NCBI GenBank assembly: GCA_020747015.1
Contig: JAGTJM010000023.1
Coordinates: 186,001 to 250,000, forward strand
DNA length: 64,000 bases
Origin: Pyrenochaeta sp. MPI-SDFR-AT-0127
Taxonomy: Eukaryota; Ascomycota; Dothideomycetes; Pleosporales; Cucurbitariaceae
Direction of reading: 5' to 3'
Translations under genes and position numbers: made by a program
Shown: piece after piece, positions 22,445 through 32,740 of the stretch
Layout: the number at the start of each line of letters is the position of its first letter
Position numbering within the stretch: the first letter of the stretch is position 1
Notes under the pieces: model-generated
The model's database searches: none
Told to the model about the DNA's origin: nothing
What the model saw: the letters and a program-made list of their open reading frames with translations, nothing else

Positions 22445-24079
22445 ATGACACTTACCATGGACGAATATTGGGCACAACAGTATATGCCACTTTGTACAGA
22501 GGCAACGGCAAACCTCTCCTGGACCTCGGCACTTGGCTTGGACGACTCTGCTGTCAACGGTGGACCGGATTGTGACCGACGAAGAGGATGTACTGTAGAT
22601 GCAGGAGGCAACCAGCTATACGCTGATGCGACCGGAGGAGTGTCTTTGACAAGAGATACCGTGACCCCATTAGGTGTGAATGGGTTTGGAGACATGGCTG
22701 ATGTCCTTCAACAGCCGTTTCAAGAGTGCTTGCCAGACCTCCACCAGCCGCAGCATTCGCTTCCGCGACGACGAAGCAAGTATCTAGTGCGCCAAAAAGA
22801 ACGCCGAACAAGACCAATTGCTATTCCCACGTACGCCTCGGAACCCCAAGCTACACATTCACTGGCCATGCAGCGGTGGCAAGAATCACCGCCCCAAGAC
22901 GAGGGTGCTTCTCTTTCCGCTATTTATAGTGCGTTACAATCCCCACCAGAAATCTCACCTCCGTACCAAAAAGGCTATCAACATGATGCCTTTCTCACCT
23001 ATCGTGGTCCTCCTTCCATAAAGAGCCATGACAGTGCTGCGAGCACATCGTCGCTTCGGTCGGACAATTCAAAGTCCAGCCATTCAGTCACTTCTTCAGC
23101 ATCGTATTCCGTTCGTCATTCCAAAAGGCGTGGTAGGATTCAAAAACCCTCAACAGGGGTGAAAGATGCAGGCCGCATTTTCAAATGCACCTTCTGTTGT
23201 GATTCTTTCAAGCACAAATACGAATGGGCTAGGCATGAGAAAACTATTCATCTCTCAGTAGAAGAATGGCAGTGTGCGCCCCTCGGTGGCTCTATTACGA
23301 TGGGATCAACTGGTAGAGCCCATTGTGCCTATTGTAGCGCGCTTGATCCTACTGCGGACCATCTTGAGCAGCATAACCACAATGCCTGCCGGAACAACCA
23401 GCCTATGATAAGGTCGTTCCGTCGGAAAGATCACCTCATTCAACATCTCCGCCACTTTCATGGTGTAGAAACACTCCCCATACTCGATGATTGGGTGGTA
23501 GAGCCAGTTCAGATTGTATCTCGATGCGGCTTCTGCAACGCATCGCTGAACAGCTGGGATGAACGAACTGATCACCTTGCGGCTCACTTTCGCAATGGCA
23601 AGACTATGGCTCACTGGCGCGGAGAGCACGGCTTCGATCCTGCTGTGGCTGCTCGTGTTAGTTATTCTTTAGCGCCGTATCTGATTGCTGATGATTCAAT
23701 AAGCCTCATTCCATTCTCTGCCACGAATCCAGCGTCTCACGATCACTTGAATCAGATCTCCTCACAGGTAACGGATTTGGCTTGTCGGGCGCCAGAAGTA
23801 CCCATGCTCACTAATGATCTGGCACTGCCTAACAGTCTGGATGGTTTTCGGCACAAGGTCGACCCCGTTACGTTTGCGGAAATTTTGACGAAGCATCTGA
23901 GCCGCTTCGCGAGGCAGAAAATGTCTACAGGCATCATACCTACAGACGAGATGTTTCAACGCGAATCCAGGCGGATCATGTTTGGAGACGAAGAAGATAA
24001 TTGGAACCAAACTCTCGCCGACAACGAGGAATGGCTCCATTTCTTTCGGCAGCAGAACGATTTAAATGGACAAGAATAA
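22445..24079 (+). CDS. C2H2 zinc-finger transcription factor
   Basis: Single exon of 544 residues. The second ATG at 22457 has a better context and may be the true start. Residues 190-235 are Ser-rich and basic, with a possible nuclear signal (SKRRGRIQK). The first finger is classical: C248, C251, H264, H269 in CTFCCDSFKHKYEWARHEK. Degenerate fingers follow (CAYC at 294, FRRKDHLIQHLRHFH at 325-339, CGFC at 361 with H377 and H381). This layout is common in fungal C2H2 regulators. The stop codon overlaps an AATAAA, and the gene ends only 61 bp from the convergent aminotransferase. With that gene and the nearby MFS transporter it may form a small co-regulated locus; this is inference. Confidence 0.85.
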   Translation: MTLTMDEYWAQQYMPLCTEATANLSWTSALGLDDSAVNGGPDCDRRRGCTVDAGGNQLYADATGGVSLTRDTVTPLGVNGFGDMADVLQQPFQECLPDLHQPQHSLPRRRSKYLVRQKERRTRPIAIPTYASEPQATHSLAMQRWQESPPQDEGASLSAIYSALQSPPEISPPYQKGYQHDAFLTYRGPPSIKSHDSAASTSSLRSDNSKSSHSVTSSASYSVRHSKRRGRIQKPSTGVKDAGRIFKCTFCCDSFKHKYEWARHEKTIHLSVEEWQCAPLGGSITMGSTGRAHCAYCSALDPTADHLEQHNHNACRNNQPMIRSFRRKDHLIQHLRHFHGVETLPILDDWVVEPVQIVSRCGFCNASLNSWDERTDHLAAHFRNGKTMAHWRGEHGFDPAVAARVSYSLAPYLIADDSISLIPFSATNPASHDHLNQISSQVTDLACRAPEVPMLTNDLALPNSLDGFRHKVDPVTFAEILTKHLSRFARQKMSTGIIPTDEMFQRESRRIMFGDEEDNWNQTLADNEEWLHFFRQQNDLNGQE

Positions 24080-24140
24080 AAACGGAACTGAAATCGATTC
24101 GAACTTCGATTCTCCAGCCAATGATACTACTCTACAGGCA

Positions 24141-25367
24141 TCAATTATGGATCAAATCTGTCCACTCACTCTCCTCAATCCCATATATAATATCTGAGAG
24201 CCATTTTCGAAGCAATGCGGCATGCGGCATCGCATCTGGAGGAATGTTGAAGCTTTTGCCTTGGAAGCTGATCTCAGTGACAGGCCTCACAAAATATGCA
24301 GTGCCAGTTGCGAATGTAGCTAGCAGCCTACCTTCGTTGCTGGCTTCAACTAGATCAAACATAGTAAACTCTCTCTCTACGACGCTCACCTCAGTCGCTG
24401 TTACCTTCTCTCCATCTAATTCCCACACCGATGACGTGTTGAATCTCGCCCTTGCTAGTTCTAGTATGCTCCGCCTCGTTATGCCAGGTAAAATCAATCC
24501 AATATCGAGCGGCGCTGTTATAAGCTCAATTGTGCCAGTACTAGTCCTCCAGATGGCGAAAAAGTTTGTCCCACCAGCTTCCGTCACTATCCTTTCTTGG
24601 CCATGTAGCCACAGGACCTGATCAAATCCTCTTCGCTGAGCCTCAGAATGGATTTGTAGCGCAGGTGCATAATTAGAAGAGATTTTCTTGTTTCCAGATC
24701 CGCCAGGCCATGCTCGCTCTGAATTGTCTGGGCTTGCCCAAAGTTTCAGTCCAGCTAGGAATGGGTTGGCTGTCAGCGGCCAATAAGTGATGACGACAAA
24801 GAGCAACACTTCGTTTGGGACATGGCACTCCAAATCGGCATCGACTCCTATAATCGTAGGTCGAATGTAAAGATTTTCCCCTTTACTCGTGTCGCTCGGC
24901 AACCAACGCCGTCCCTCAATCCGGCAAAGCTCCTTTATCAATTTGCACAACTCCTCAGGGTCAGGTGCGGGCATAGATATCCTCGTGGAACTCTCCCCTA
25001 TCCGTCGACAGTTCTCGATAAGCCGGAATACTCTCAGCTTACCATCATAGCCACGGTAAAGTCTGGTACCCTCGAAACAAGCTGTGGCATAGTGTAACAC
25101 GCTTGCTGTAGGCGGAAGATGTAATGCCTTGTAAGGTGCAATTTTTGCAGCAGACCAGCCAAGCGTAGAAGTCCACGAAACTGTAAGTAGGTGGTCTGTA
25201 TGCGTTTTTGTGGACGATTGACTGGTTGTGGGGATCGGTAACGGAGCATCAGTCAGCACGACTGTTAGCTTTGAAGCATCCAGCGCCGGCAACGCAGAAG
25301 CCGTTGCAGCCGTGTTTCCAACTGGTGGGCTTTGAGGAGAGTCCGCCTGTTTCGTTGCGGGGAGCAT
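24141..25367 (-). CDS. Branched-chain amino acid aminotransferase (class IV, PLP)
   Basis: Single exon of 408 residues, about the usual size. Class IV transaminase signatures: VLHYATACFEGTRLYRG near residues 90-105, LYIRPTIIGVDADLECHVP at about 166-184, the PLP-lysine region GGSGNKKISSNYAP at 222-235 (K228 aligns with the catalytic lysine), and EAGGTNFFAIW at 263-273. The N-terminal 55 residues are Ala/Thr/Ser-rich and could be a weak mitochondrial leader or linker. The enzyme interconverts Leu, Ile and Val with their 2-oxo acids. Its setting between a C2H2 regulator and an MFS transporter, away from valine or leucine pathway genes, suggests an accessory rather than housekeeping copy. In the HC-toxin locus of Cochliobolus, a similar aminotransferase (TOXF) sits with an MFS gene (TOXA). 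Confidence 0.9.
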   Translation of the reverse strand: MLPATKQADSPQSPPVGNTAATASALPALDASKLTVVLTDAPLPIPTTSQSSTKTHTDHLLTVSWTSTLGWSAAKIAPYKALHLPPTASVLHYATACFEGTRLYRGYDGKLRVFRLIENCRRIGESSTRISMPAPDPEELCKLIKELCRIEGRRWLPSDTSKGENLYIRPTIIGVDADLECHVPNEVLLFVVITYWPLTANPFLAGLKLWASPDNSERAWPGGSGNKKISSNYAPALQIHSEAQRRGFDQVLWLHGQERIVTEAGGTNFFAIWRTSTGTIELITAPLDIGLILPGITRRSILELARARFNTSSVWELDGEKVTATEVSVVEREFTMFDLVEASNEGRLLATFATGTAYFVRPVTEISFQGKSFNIPPDAMPHAALLRKWLSDIIYGIEESEWTDLIHN

Positions 25368-26034
25368 GATTGTAGTTGTGGATGCTAGGTTGAGATATTG
25401 GGTGGCGTTTCTTTGACGGAATTGTCAATACCGCAATCGAGGAGCGGGCGTGACTTTACATTTAAATGGGATAGCAAGTCGACCCAGATGCCTGGATTCA
25501 CCTTGTGCAGAAAAGAACTGTCTTAGTTCCAGGCGATACGCAACAATGTTGCTATATTCTCAATTTGGGAGCGCACGTAACCTGGCTAGGCAAAGCTAGG
25601 GAAAACTAGGCGTCATCAAGTTTCTTTGATTTGTTTACGGTTTGACCTTCCACGGAAGTTTCGTGACAGTATGTAGACTCTGCCCTACGCGCGGGCGAGC
25701 ATCATTGGAGGAGTCTTCAACTGACCTGCCCTGCTGAGCTTTGATTGGCTCGATAGTAATAGGCGATCACCTAACTTGGGAAGGCTCCCTTCATGGTCCA
25801 TGCGTAAGGCGTAAGGTGTGAGGCGTAAGGGTGCAAGGTGCAAGGTGTAAGGTGCAAGGTGTAGGGTGCAAGGTGTGATACACTATTCAACAAGAGTGGA
25901 AGTGGCCCCTTCGAGTCTGACATACAGTTTAAGCTAACGCTGGAATTGCCATGTGAAGCTTTCTTTTACCAGATCAATTGATGCACAAAGACTTTTAGTC
26001 AGGCCTTTCCACCACTGAAAGGCTCGGCATCCAA
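25368..26034. promoter_or_regulatory. Divergent promoter between aminotransferase and MFS genes
   Basis: This 667-bp interval separates two divergent starts and must hold both promoters. It includes the heptamer repeat listed separately. No coding region is seen. Confidence 0.6.
25803..25877. repeat. Degenerate heptamer tandem repeat
   Basis: About ten head-to-tail copies of a 7-bp unit alternating between GCGTAAG, GTGTAAG and GTGCAAG run over roughly 75 bp in the aminotransferase/MFS promoter region. The 7-bp phase is kept except for one extra base near 25830. Confidence 0.85.
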
Positions 26035-27663
26035 ATGATGGCAGCCGAAGGTGATATCACCTCACTGGGCCAAAACAGTCTTCCTACGAACACCTCGCTC
26101 AATGTTCTGCCACCTCACATAGACACATGCGACCCGCGCCACCCATTCAACTTACCAGCAGTAAGGCAACCCCCCATCCCCATCCCTCCCGTCCTCTCTT
26201 TCTTGATCAAAACCGATAGAGTGAGAGCAGTCTGACAGATTCAGTATCGGAAGAAACTTATTCTCCTTACCGGTCTTATAGCAGCCTTCAACAGCACTTT
26301 AGGCTCCTCCCTTCCTTCGGGTGCTACTACCTCGTTGTCCAGCTACTTTGGCTTGCCCGCATCTTCCATCTCTCTAGTACTATTGAATTCACTGTACATC
26401 ATTGGATTTGCAGTCTCTCCGTTGATATTTGCTCCACTAAGCGAAGTCATTGGTCGACGTCCTGTGCTGATAGGAAGCTATACCTGCTACGTACTCTTCA
26501 CATTGGGCTCTGCACTTGCACCAAGCTTTAATGCGCTACTCGTCTTCCGCCTCTTTGCAGGATTCAGTGCTGCTGTGCCAAATACCGTGGTAGGAGGGCT
26601 GTTCGTCGATATATATGATGGGCCTAAAGCTAGTGGAAATGCTGTGGCGTGGTTCATCTTCATAGCCGTGCAGGGAACATTGGTAGGACCACTAGCCTCC
26701 GGGCTGATTTCCGTCAATATGGACTGGAGATGGACTTTCTGGATTGGCCTAGTGATTGCGGGAATCGGATTGCCATTGGTTTGGATGCTACCGGAGACCT
26801 ACGCCCCAGTCTTGTTGAAGAACACCTTGGAGGGAAATAACACTTTGCGGTTGACGGAGCTAGGGGTGCGAGGTCATTTGAAGAACGCCGGGAGCATACT
26901 CAAGAGACCGGTATTGATGATGGTACGGGAGCCATTATTGCTGTTCACCTCACTGTATCTAGCTTTGGTGTACTCTATGTTATACCTGATCTTTCAGGCA
27001 TATCCAGTCGTCTACGGTGGGATTTACTCGCTTTCGCAGGACATGATCGGTCTTGCGTATATTCCTAGTATGTCAAATGGGGGGTTTTGATCTCGCTGCA
27101 GTGCTGACCAACTCAGTCATGGCTGGTGTGACAGGAGGCTTTCTTCTCTTCTATATTTTCGGTAGCCTATATGCCAGGGCCGTAAACGAGGGCCGATCCT
27201 GGGCAAAAGTGGAAGAATACCGTCGACTGCCACTTGCTTGCTTGGGTGGCCCATGGTACGTACACTTTCATGTTTGGTAGATGCACACTTAGCCTTGCGC
27301 AGTATCACGATTGCGCTCCTCGTCTGGAGCTTTACAGCTAGTCCCAACATCCACCCAGCCATCCCAATGGCCATATCAGGAGCACTTTTTGGTATGGGGT
27401 ATCTCCTCACTTTCCTTGCTATGCTCGTATACCTTTCAGACATCTACAAACGCTACGCTGCTTCGGCCCAGGCCGCCGCCAGTACGACCCGTTCCATTGC
27501 GGCCATCATTTTGCCTTTCGCAGCGCCGGGGATGTATCACAAGCTTGGTGTCAAATCGGCTGGTATCATTCTGGCCGTCGCATCTGGGCTGATGGCAGCT
27601 GTTCCCGTGATTTTTTTGATTTTTAGGCGGAAATTTCGAGCTACGAGTGTTTTCTCTGGCTGA
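26035..27663 (+). CDS. MFS drug:H+ antiporter-type transporter (DHA1-like)
   Basis: Four exons: 26035-26160, 26245-27067, 27117-27255 and 27303-27663 (introns 84, 49 and 47 bp), joining to 482 residues. An acceptor at 26238 instead of 26244 would add two residues. The first transmembrane helix begins right after exon 1. Exon 2 has the MFS loop motif FAPLSEVIGRRPVLIGSYT and helix 4-6 motifs (FRLFAGFSAAVPNTVVGG, FIAVQGTLVGPLASGLI). The last exon supplies helices 9-12 (SDIYKRYAASAQAAASTTRS). These features match the polyspecific multidrug-efflux branch with 12 helices. It is divergent from the aminotransferase. Export of a small metabolite is a plausible role but is not shown by sequence. Confidence 0.88.
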
Positions 27664-28140
27664 CCCATGCATCAGCGCATATCTAGGAATAAAGGATCTT
27701 AAGGCACAACTCAAGGCAGGCAGGACAATCATATTACGGTCTTTCGGGATACCAAATAGCTGCGTATTCAAGGGCGACCATCTCGACACGAATAAGGTGT
27801 ACGATCTTGACAATGCAAGTCCTGGCACACCAGAAGCCTGTCTTACCAAAGTGCAGGCTTCTATCTCAGCATCATGCCATTTATATCGCGTCCGCTTGCT
27901 ATGCCCGCCATATTGAAGGCCGCCACCGCATCTAATGCAACGAAAGGGTCCACAAGAAGATTTTACAAAATACTATGATGAGATAGCGCATTAAAATGGA
28001 GGCACAATGTTCGCACTGCGTTAGTCATTCAGGTGTCGACCCTTGAATGCTCGACACGAGGCCATTGACGCATACCACACTACAAGTGAATCGCTGCAAT
28101 GAACAAAGCTGTCCCGTAGCAATCCTATCTTACGGCATAA
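27664..28140. other. Intergenic after the MFS gene
   Basis: 477 bp between the MFS stop and the stop of the small minus-strand gene candidate. No further feature was recognised. Confidence 0.5.
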
Positions 28141-28591
28141 TCAAGTGGTTCCGATACCACTAATTTTGTCCATCTGCTCCACAGTCTTTGCTCTTTTAGC
28201 CCCAGCATTTAATCCGATGGCTTTCAATCCCTCTACCATACCTTGCTGGTCTCCAGCGCACGATTCCTGACTCACCTTGTACTTCTCGCTAATGTCTGTT
28301 ATCTCAATCTGGACGCCAGTGTTTGCTTTCTTCGATAAATCGATGTAACAACCAGTCGCATCGTTAATCTGCCAACGCTTCTCCCTGTTCCTTAAAACAC
28401 CAGTCTCAGTCTAGTGTTTGAAATTTCTTTTCGGGAAACGCACTTATAGTAGTGGCCTTGGTATTATGGAAGATAGGTATATAAACGTATGCCTGCACTG
28501 CCAAGTAGTTCCCCATGCGAACTACCTTCCGCGTCGCTGGTTTCGTTTCACGGGTAGACTTGTGGAGTAATACAATGATGCGCAGAGCCAT
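28141..28591 (-). CDS. Small unknown protein, two-exon candidate
   Basis: Exons 28591-28526 and 28410-28141 flank a 115-bp GT-AG intron in phase 0 and give 111 residues. Exon 2 alone is an open frame of 89 codons without an ATG at its start, so it would be missed by simple ORF calling. It reads like a structured protein (WQINDATGCYIDLSKKANTG, then VQIEITDISEKYKVSQESC). Two cysteines and many charged residues are present. No convincing signal peptide is seen at this start, and a different first exon is possible. I do not recognise the family. It could be a small effector-like gene or a remnant. Confidence 0.4.
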
Positions 28592-28969
28592 CGAATATCA
28601 TATTAACGTCGCGTGGGATAGTTTTGGGAGCCATGGGTTGCGTCGCTTCTATCTCCTGATGTGCATCTGAATGCTTTTAGCAACCGGGTGAATGTCCTAA
28701 GCGCAGTAAATTGGTGACCCAAGATCAGGAAATTTGTTTTCACCAACATGCAAGTAAGTCTTAATTGAACAGCAACTAAGCTTTCGATATTCATATATCT
28801 ATATGGGAATCATCAAGTCCAGAGGACTTTTATAAAAAAAATCGTAAAGTTTGTATGCAAGCGTTCCGCTATGCAGGATATAAAATTCAAACGCCAGAAA
28901 ATGCCTGACCTAACCAATAAGGGAAAAAAGAAAAGAGAAAGAGGACCAAACTCAGTACCAAAGAGTGCA
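28592..28969. other. Intergenic, 3' of the HAD hydrolase gene
   Basis: 378 bp with AT-rich stretches near the end of the HAD gene and the presumed promoter of the small candidate gene. Nothing else was seen. Confidence 0.5.
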
Positions 28970-30457
28970 CTACTCAATGGCAGAGCCGCTACCGTGGGTA
29001 ACGGGGTTGATCTTCTCGTTGAACTCGAACTTGAAGTCCTTACCCAGCTCCTTCTTGATGGCAGTGGTAACTGCACCGAGGACGTTGGTGAAGACACCGA
29101 AGCTGGCTGGGTTCTCCTCATCATTCTCACCACCCTGGAACACACCGGTGCGGACCAGGCAAGTGTTCCAGCCATACATGTTTCCACCGATGATATCGGA
29201 TGCCGGGTTGTCACCGATCATGTAGATGTTTGAAGGCAGTTTCTCGTCGTTGTGAATGGTCTCCATCCAGCTGGAGATGATCTCGTCGGCGTACTTGTAG
29301 GTCGCTAGCTCGGGCTTGCCGTACACGACACGCTCGAGGTCCACGCCGGTAAGAGCCTTGTACATTGCCTCGAGGCCGATGCGGAATGCACCCTGAGACA
29401 TACGGGGGAAGGGGTGCTCAGTTGGGCAGAGCAAGTCACCTTGCGAGAAGTAGATGGGGATACGCTGCGATACGGGGTCCTTGGCCATGGTACCTAGGCG
29501 GCCGTCCTCGCTGCGCAGCAGGTCCATGATGATCTGCATGTCCGTGGCATAGTCACGGCTGTCGGAGAAGACCATAATGGCATCAATTTTGGTCTTTGTG
29601 AAGTCACGAGGGCGAGAAGTGGCACGCTCCTCTTCCGTGAAGACGCGGTATGGCGCGATGGTCGGGTCTGAGGCGATGATGTCGTTGGGAACGACGATGT
29701 CTTGGAAACCATATTCCTCGGCAACCTCGCGGCACTTGTAGTCCTCACCACCAACAACGAGGACGGTCTTGTAGTATTCTGCGAGGGCACGCATGGGTGT
29801 GTGGGATTGAATGAATTGCTCAGTTGAAATAGGGCTCTTAAGGATCTTGGAGAGCTGTTCAACGCGAGGTCCTTCGAGCTTGCCAGATCCGTTCGTGAGA
29901 AAGATATGGGGAATCTTGATACCGAGTTCGTTGTCGCCGTTGAGGATCTCGAGAACGCGCTGGCCCTCGGGAATCAAGCGATCACCATGAACAAGAACAC
30001 CGTCGATATCGAAGACGAAAGCCATGTCCTTAGCGGCGCGAACCTTCTCGCCAGAGAGATCTTGCATCTGGCTGGCAAGAATGTCGCGGGAAGCCTGGAT
30101 TGGGGGCATGCCAGGGCGTTGAGTAGCGCCATTGGGGTAGTGGACGGAGGATAGCCTCGACTGCCTCTTTGATCGTGGAATAGGCAGCGAAGTACCGAAA
30201 GAGTTCCTTGAGCCTCGCCTATCCCTCATTGAAGGGGAGAGGGAGAGGTTGTGCATGTAGCTTGAGGCATCTGAGATTGCACTCCTGGTTGCAGGGACTT
30301 CGATGGAGTTGGCGGTGCCATTGGGTCCATCAGGAATAGTAAGGCTGGAGGTGCCGCCAACGCTGAGGTTGTTGGATGGCGCACGGTTGATATCGCGAGA
30401 CTTGGACGGAGAGAGGGGGGCTTGGACGCCGAAGTCAGAGTCCTCAAAGGTAGGCAT
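28970..30457 (-). CDS. HAD-superfamily hydrolase, CECR5/TIGR01456 type
   Basis: Single exon of 495 residues. The N-terminal 140 residues are Ser/Pro/Arg-rich and probably disordered. The catalytic domain starts at AFVFDIDGVLVHGDR (D150 nucleophile, D152 acid/base), continues with the second motif FLTNGSGKLEGPR, then the lysine region VVYGKPELATYKYADEI and MIGDNPASDIIGGN, the metal-binding aspartate motif. This is a subclass IIA HAD phosphatase like human CECR5 (HDHD5), common in fungi and often mislabelled as a phospholipid synthase. The natural substrate is unknown. The long serine-rich tail is typical for filamentous fungi. Confidence 0.9.
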   Translation of the reverse strand: MPTFEDSDFGVQAPLSPSKSRDINRAPSNNLSVGGTSSLTIPDGPNGTANSIEVPATRSAISDASSYMHNLSLSPSMRDRRGSRNSFGTSLPIPRSKRQSRLSSVHYPNGATQRPGMPPIQASRDILASQMQDLSGEKVRAAKDMAFVFDIDGVLVHGDRLIPEGQRVLEILNGDNELGIKIPHIFLTNGSGKLEGPRVEQLSKILKSPISTEQFIQSHTPMRALAEYYKTVLVVGGEDYKCREVAEEYGFQDIVVPNDIIASDPTIAPYRVFTEEERATSRPRDFTKTKIDAIMVFSDSRDYATDMQIIMDLLRSEDGRLGTMAKDPVSQRIPIYFSQGDLLCPTEHPFPRMSQGAFRIGLEAMYKALTGVDLERVVYGKPELATYKYADEIISSWMETIHNDEKLPSNIYMIGDNPASDIIGGNMYGWNTCLVRTGVFQGGENDEENPASFGVFTNVLGAVTTAIKKELGKDFKFEFNEKINPVTHGSGSAIE

Positions 30458-31744
30458 CTTGATGTTGTTCGAGTGTGGTAGAGAAAAGGGGGTATAATGT
30501 AGGAAGATAGACTAAGTCTCACAGAAGTCTATTGTAGTGTGTTCGAAGAAGGAAAGGTTAATGTTGTTGATGAGGGTTCTTCAGGGTCTGGGGGAGCCCA
30601 TATATATCTGAATTCTCCGTTCAGCGATCAGCCACTCCTCATTCCCCCAGATGGCATCATGAGTCGTTTACGCCGAAGTCCCCTTCTCGAAAACTTCTCA
30701 GATCCTTCCCATCACCCGAACCTGGCCGAACTCCTCCACTTCCCCCTCATCGTACGAGATACGTAAATCCAACAAGTACCTCTGTATCCACATGCGACAT
30801 CATTACCAGCTCGGTAGAGTCCGTCCAGGGCAACGCTAGTGGAGAAGTTTGCCAGACCAGAGAATAGAAACTGGATACCGTCACCGTGCAGCTTTGACGA
30901 AAAAATGGAGACAGATAACAACGTGGGAATGTGAGTCGCCACAACATCAGTAGCACGTGTGTATGAAGTGTAGCGTTTCGCCGATCTCAAAGCTTGGTGC
31001 AGAGCCTCAACTCACCGGACGCCACTGCGCGGCCGGATAACATCCGACGCAGACCGCCTGTCTAATGAAGACTGGTATGCTTGCCTTGCATGTGCAAAAT
31101 GTCGATAAGCATGTCAATACGAATGGTCTCAGTAGTTGCAGGTAACATGGTGCTCCTTCCGTCGCGATGAGGTAGTGACGTGCGAAACAGTGGAGCGGTT
31201 CGGCGAGAATTTGCATCCGTTCCTGGTGATCTTTTTAGCCATTGGATGAGGAACACAGAGCCGTAGTGTCGTTCTGCTCGCAAGGCGTCGTTGTGGTTGG
31301 TCAGTCGCCGTAAAAACTTCCAGAAGAGAGATGTTGTCGGTCGGCCCGCGCTGTGGATTCAAGGGTCCACCAACGACGTCATATCGCCGACGGTGTGCAA
31401 AACTCACCACCTTTCTTGAAACTGTTGGAATGGGGCTATTATGGAGAATTTCTCACACGTGGGACCTTACGAGAAGGTGTCGGAATTGGCAGGGCCATGT
31501 GAGGTCAGGATAGGTGTTCTTGTTTGGGTGCGATGATGCATAGGAAGAAAAGATTTCAGATGAGGCAAGTCCCCATCTTAGGGCAGAGTATATGTAGCTT
31601 TGTATGTCGGGGTCGCGTTGGAAGCATTGTACGAAGTGTTTTCTTGGGACTCTATAACATCTTGAAGCGGGCTTTATCGTTTCACAATTCTCAAATTGAT
31701 CACATCAACATCAACCCATACCTACCTATAATCCTCCCACCAAA
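30458..31744. other. Divergent intergenic region, HAD hydrolase and aldo-keto reductase
   Basis: About 1.3 kb holding both promoters. A TATATAT stretch at 30600-30606 is about 145 bp before the HAD start. A tatatg element at about 31589 and ctataaca at about 31651 precede the reductase. No coding region is supported. Confidence 0.5.
30600..30606 (-). promoter_or_regulatory. TATA-like element upstream of HAD hydrolase
   Basis: TATATAT reads the same on the minus strand and lies about 145 bp upstream of the HAD hydrolase ATG. Confidence 0.4.
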
Positions 31745-32740
31745 ATGGGCTCCTACGTTCCCCTCGCCAACGAAAAGGCCTTCAAGTTGTCTAATGGCGT
31801 CTCCATCCCCGCTGTTGGCTTCGGCACCTTCGCCAATGAAGGCTCCAAAGGCGAAACCTACACGGCTGTCACACATGCACTGAAGACCGGCTACCGTCAC
31901 CTCGACTGCGCCTGGTTTTATCAGAACGAGGAAGAAGTTGGCGATGCTGTTCGCGATTTCCTCGCCCAGAACTCCAACGTCACGCGAAAGGACATCTTCA
32001 TCTGCACCAAGGTCTGGAACCACTTGCATGAGCCAGAGGAGGTCAAATGGTCTCTCAATAGCTCCCTTGAAAAGTTGAAGATGGACTATGTCGACCTATT
32101 CCTGGTACACTGGCCGATTGCCGCAGAGGCCGATGAGAAACACATGCCCAAGCTCGGAGATGACGGGAAATACATCATCAAGAAGGACTTGACTGAGAAC
32201 CCCGAACCAACATGGCGCGCAATGGAGGAGCTCTACCGCTCTGGCAAGGCGCGCGCAATCGGCGTTTCCAACTGGACCATCCCCGGCTTGAAGCAACTCC
32301 TCAGCATCGCAGAGGTGAAGCCAATGCTAAATCAGATTGAGATCCACCCATTCCTTCCCAATACCGAACTTGTTGAGTTCTGCCAGGCGCACAACATCCT
32401 ACCTGCTGCATATTCGCCGCTGGGCAGCCAGAACCAAGTTCCCAGCACCGGTGAACAAGTGCGGACAAATCCCAAGTCGAAAGCAGTCGCTGAGCGCAGT
32501 GGACATGATCTTGCACAGGTGCTGTTGGCGTGGGGCCTGCAGAGGGGTTATGTAGTACTACCGAAGAGCTCCACACCAACGAGGATTGAGAGCAACTGGC
32601 TCATTCCCGAACTGAGCAAGGAGGATTTCGACGCTGTCGAGGAGGTCGCTCGGGGAAGGCACACACGATTCGTCAACATGAAGGATACTTTTGGTTATGA
32701 TGTCTGGCTGCAAGAGGCAAATGGTGAATTGAAGGCATAA
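31745..32740 (+). CDS. Aldo-keto reductase
   Basis: Single exon of 331 residues starting at ccaaaATGgg. The four catalytic residues are in place: D54 and Y59 in GYRHLDCAWFYQNE, K89 in DIFICTKVWN, H122 in DLFLVHWP. The cofactor region VVLPKSSTPTRIESN near the end is typical of NADPH-dependent members. The closest types are fungal glycerol dehydrogenase/alcohol dehydrogenase (NADP+) and related sugar-aldehyde reductases. It acts in the cytosol to reduce aldehydes to alcohols. Which sugar or aldehyde it uses cannot be read from the sequence. Confidence 0.93.
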   Translation: MGSYVPLANEKAFKLSNGVSIPAVGFGTFANEGSKGETYTAVTHALKTGYRHLDCAWFYQNEEEVGDAVRDFLAQNSNVTRKDIFICTKVWNHLHEPEEVKWSLNSSLEKLKMDYVDLFLVHWPIAAEADEKHMPKLGDDGKYIIKKDLTENPEPTWRAMEELYRSGKARAIGVSNWTIPGLKQLLSIAEVKPMLNQIEIHPFLPNTELVEFCQAHNILPAAYSPLGSQNQVPSTGEQVRTNPKSKAVAERSGHDLAQVLLAWGLQRGYVVLPKSSTPTRIESNWLIPELSKEDFDAVEEVARGRHTRFVNMKDTFGYDVWLQEANGELKA

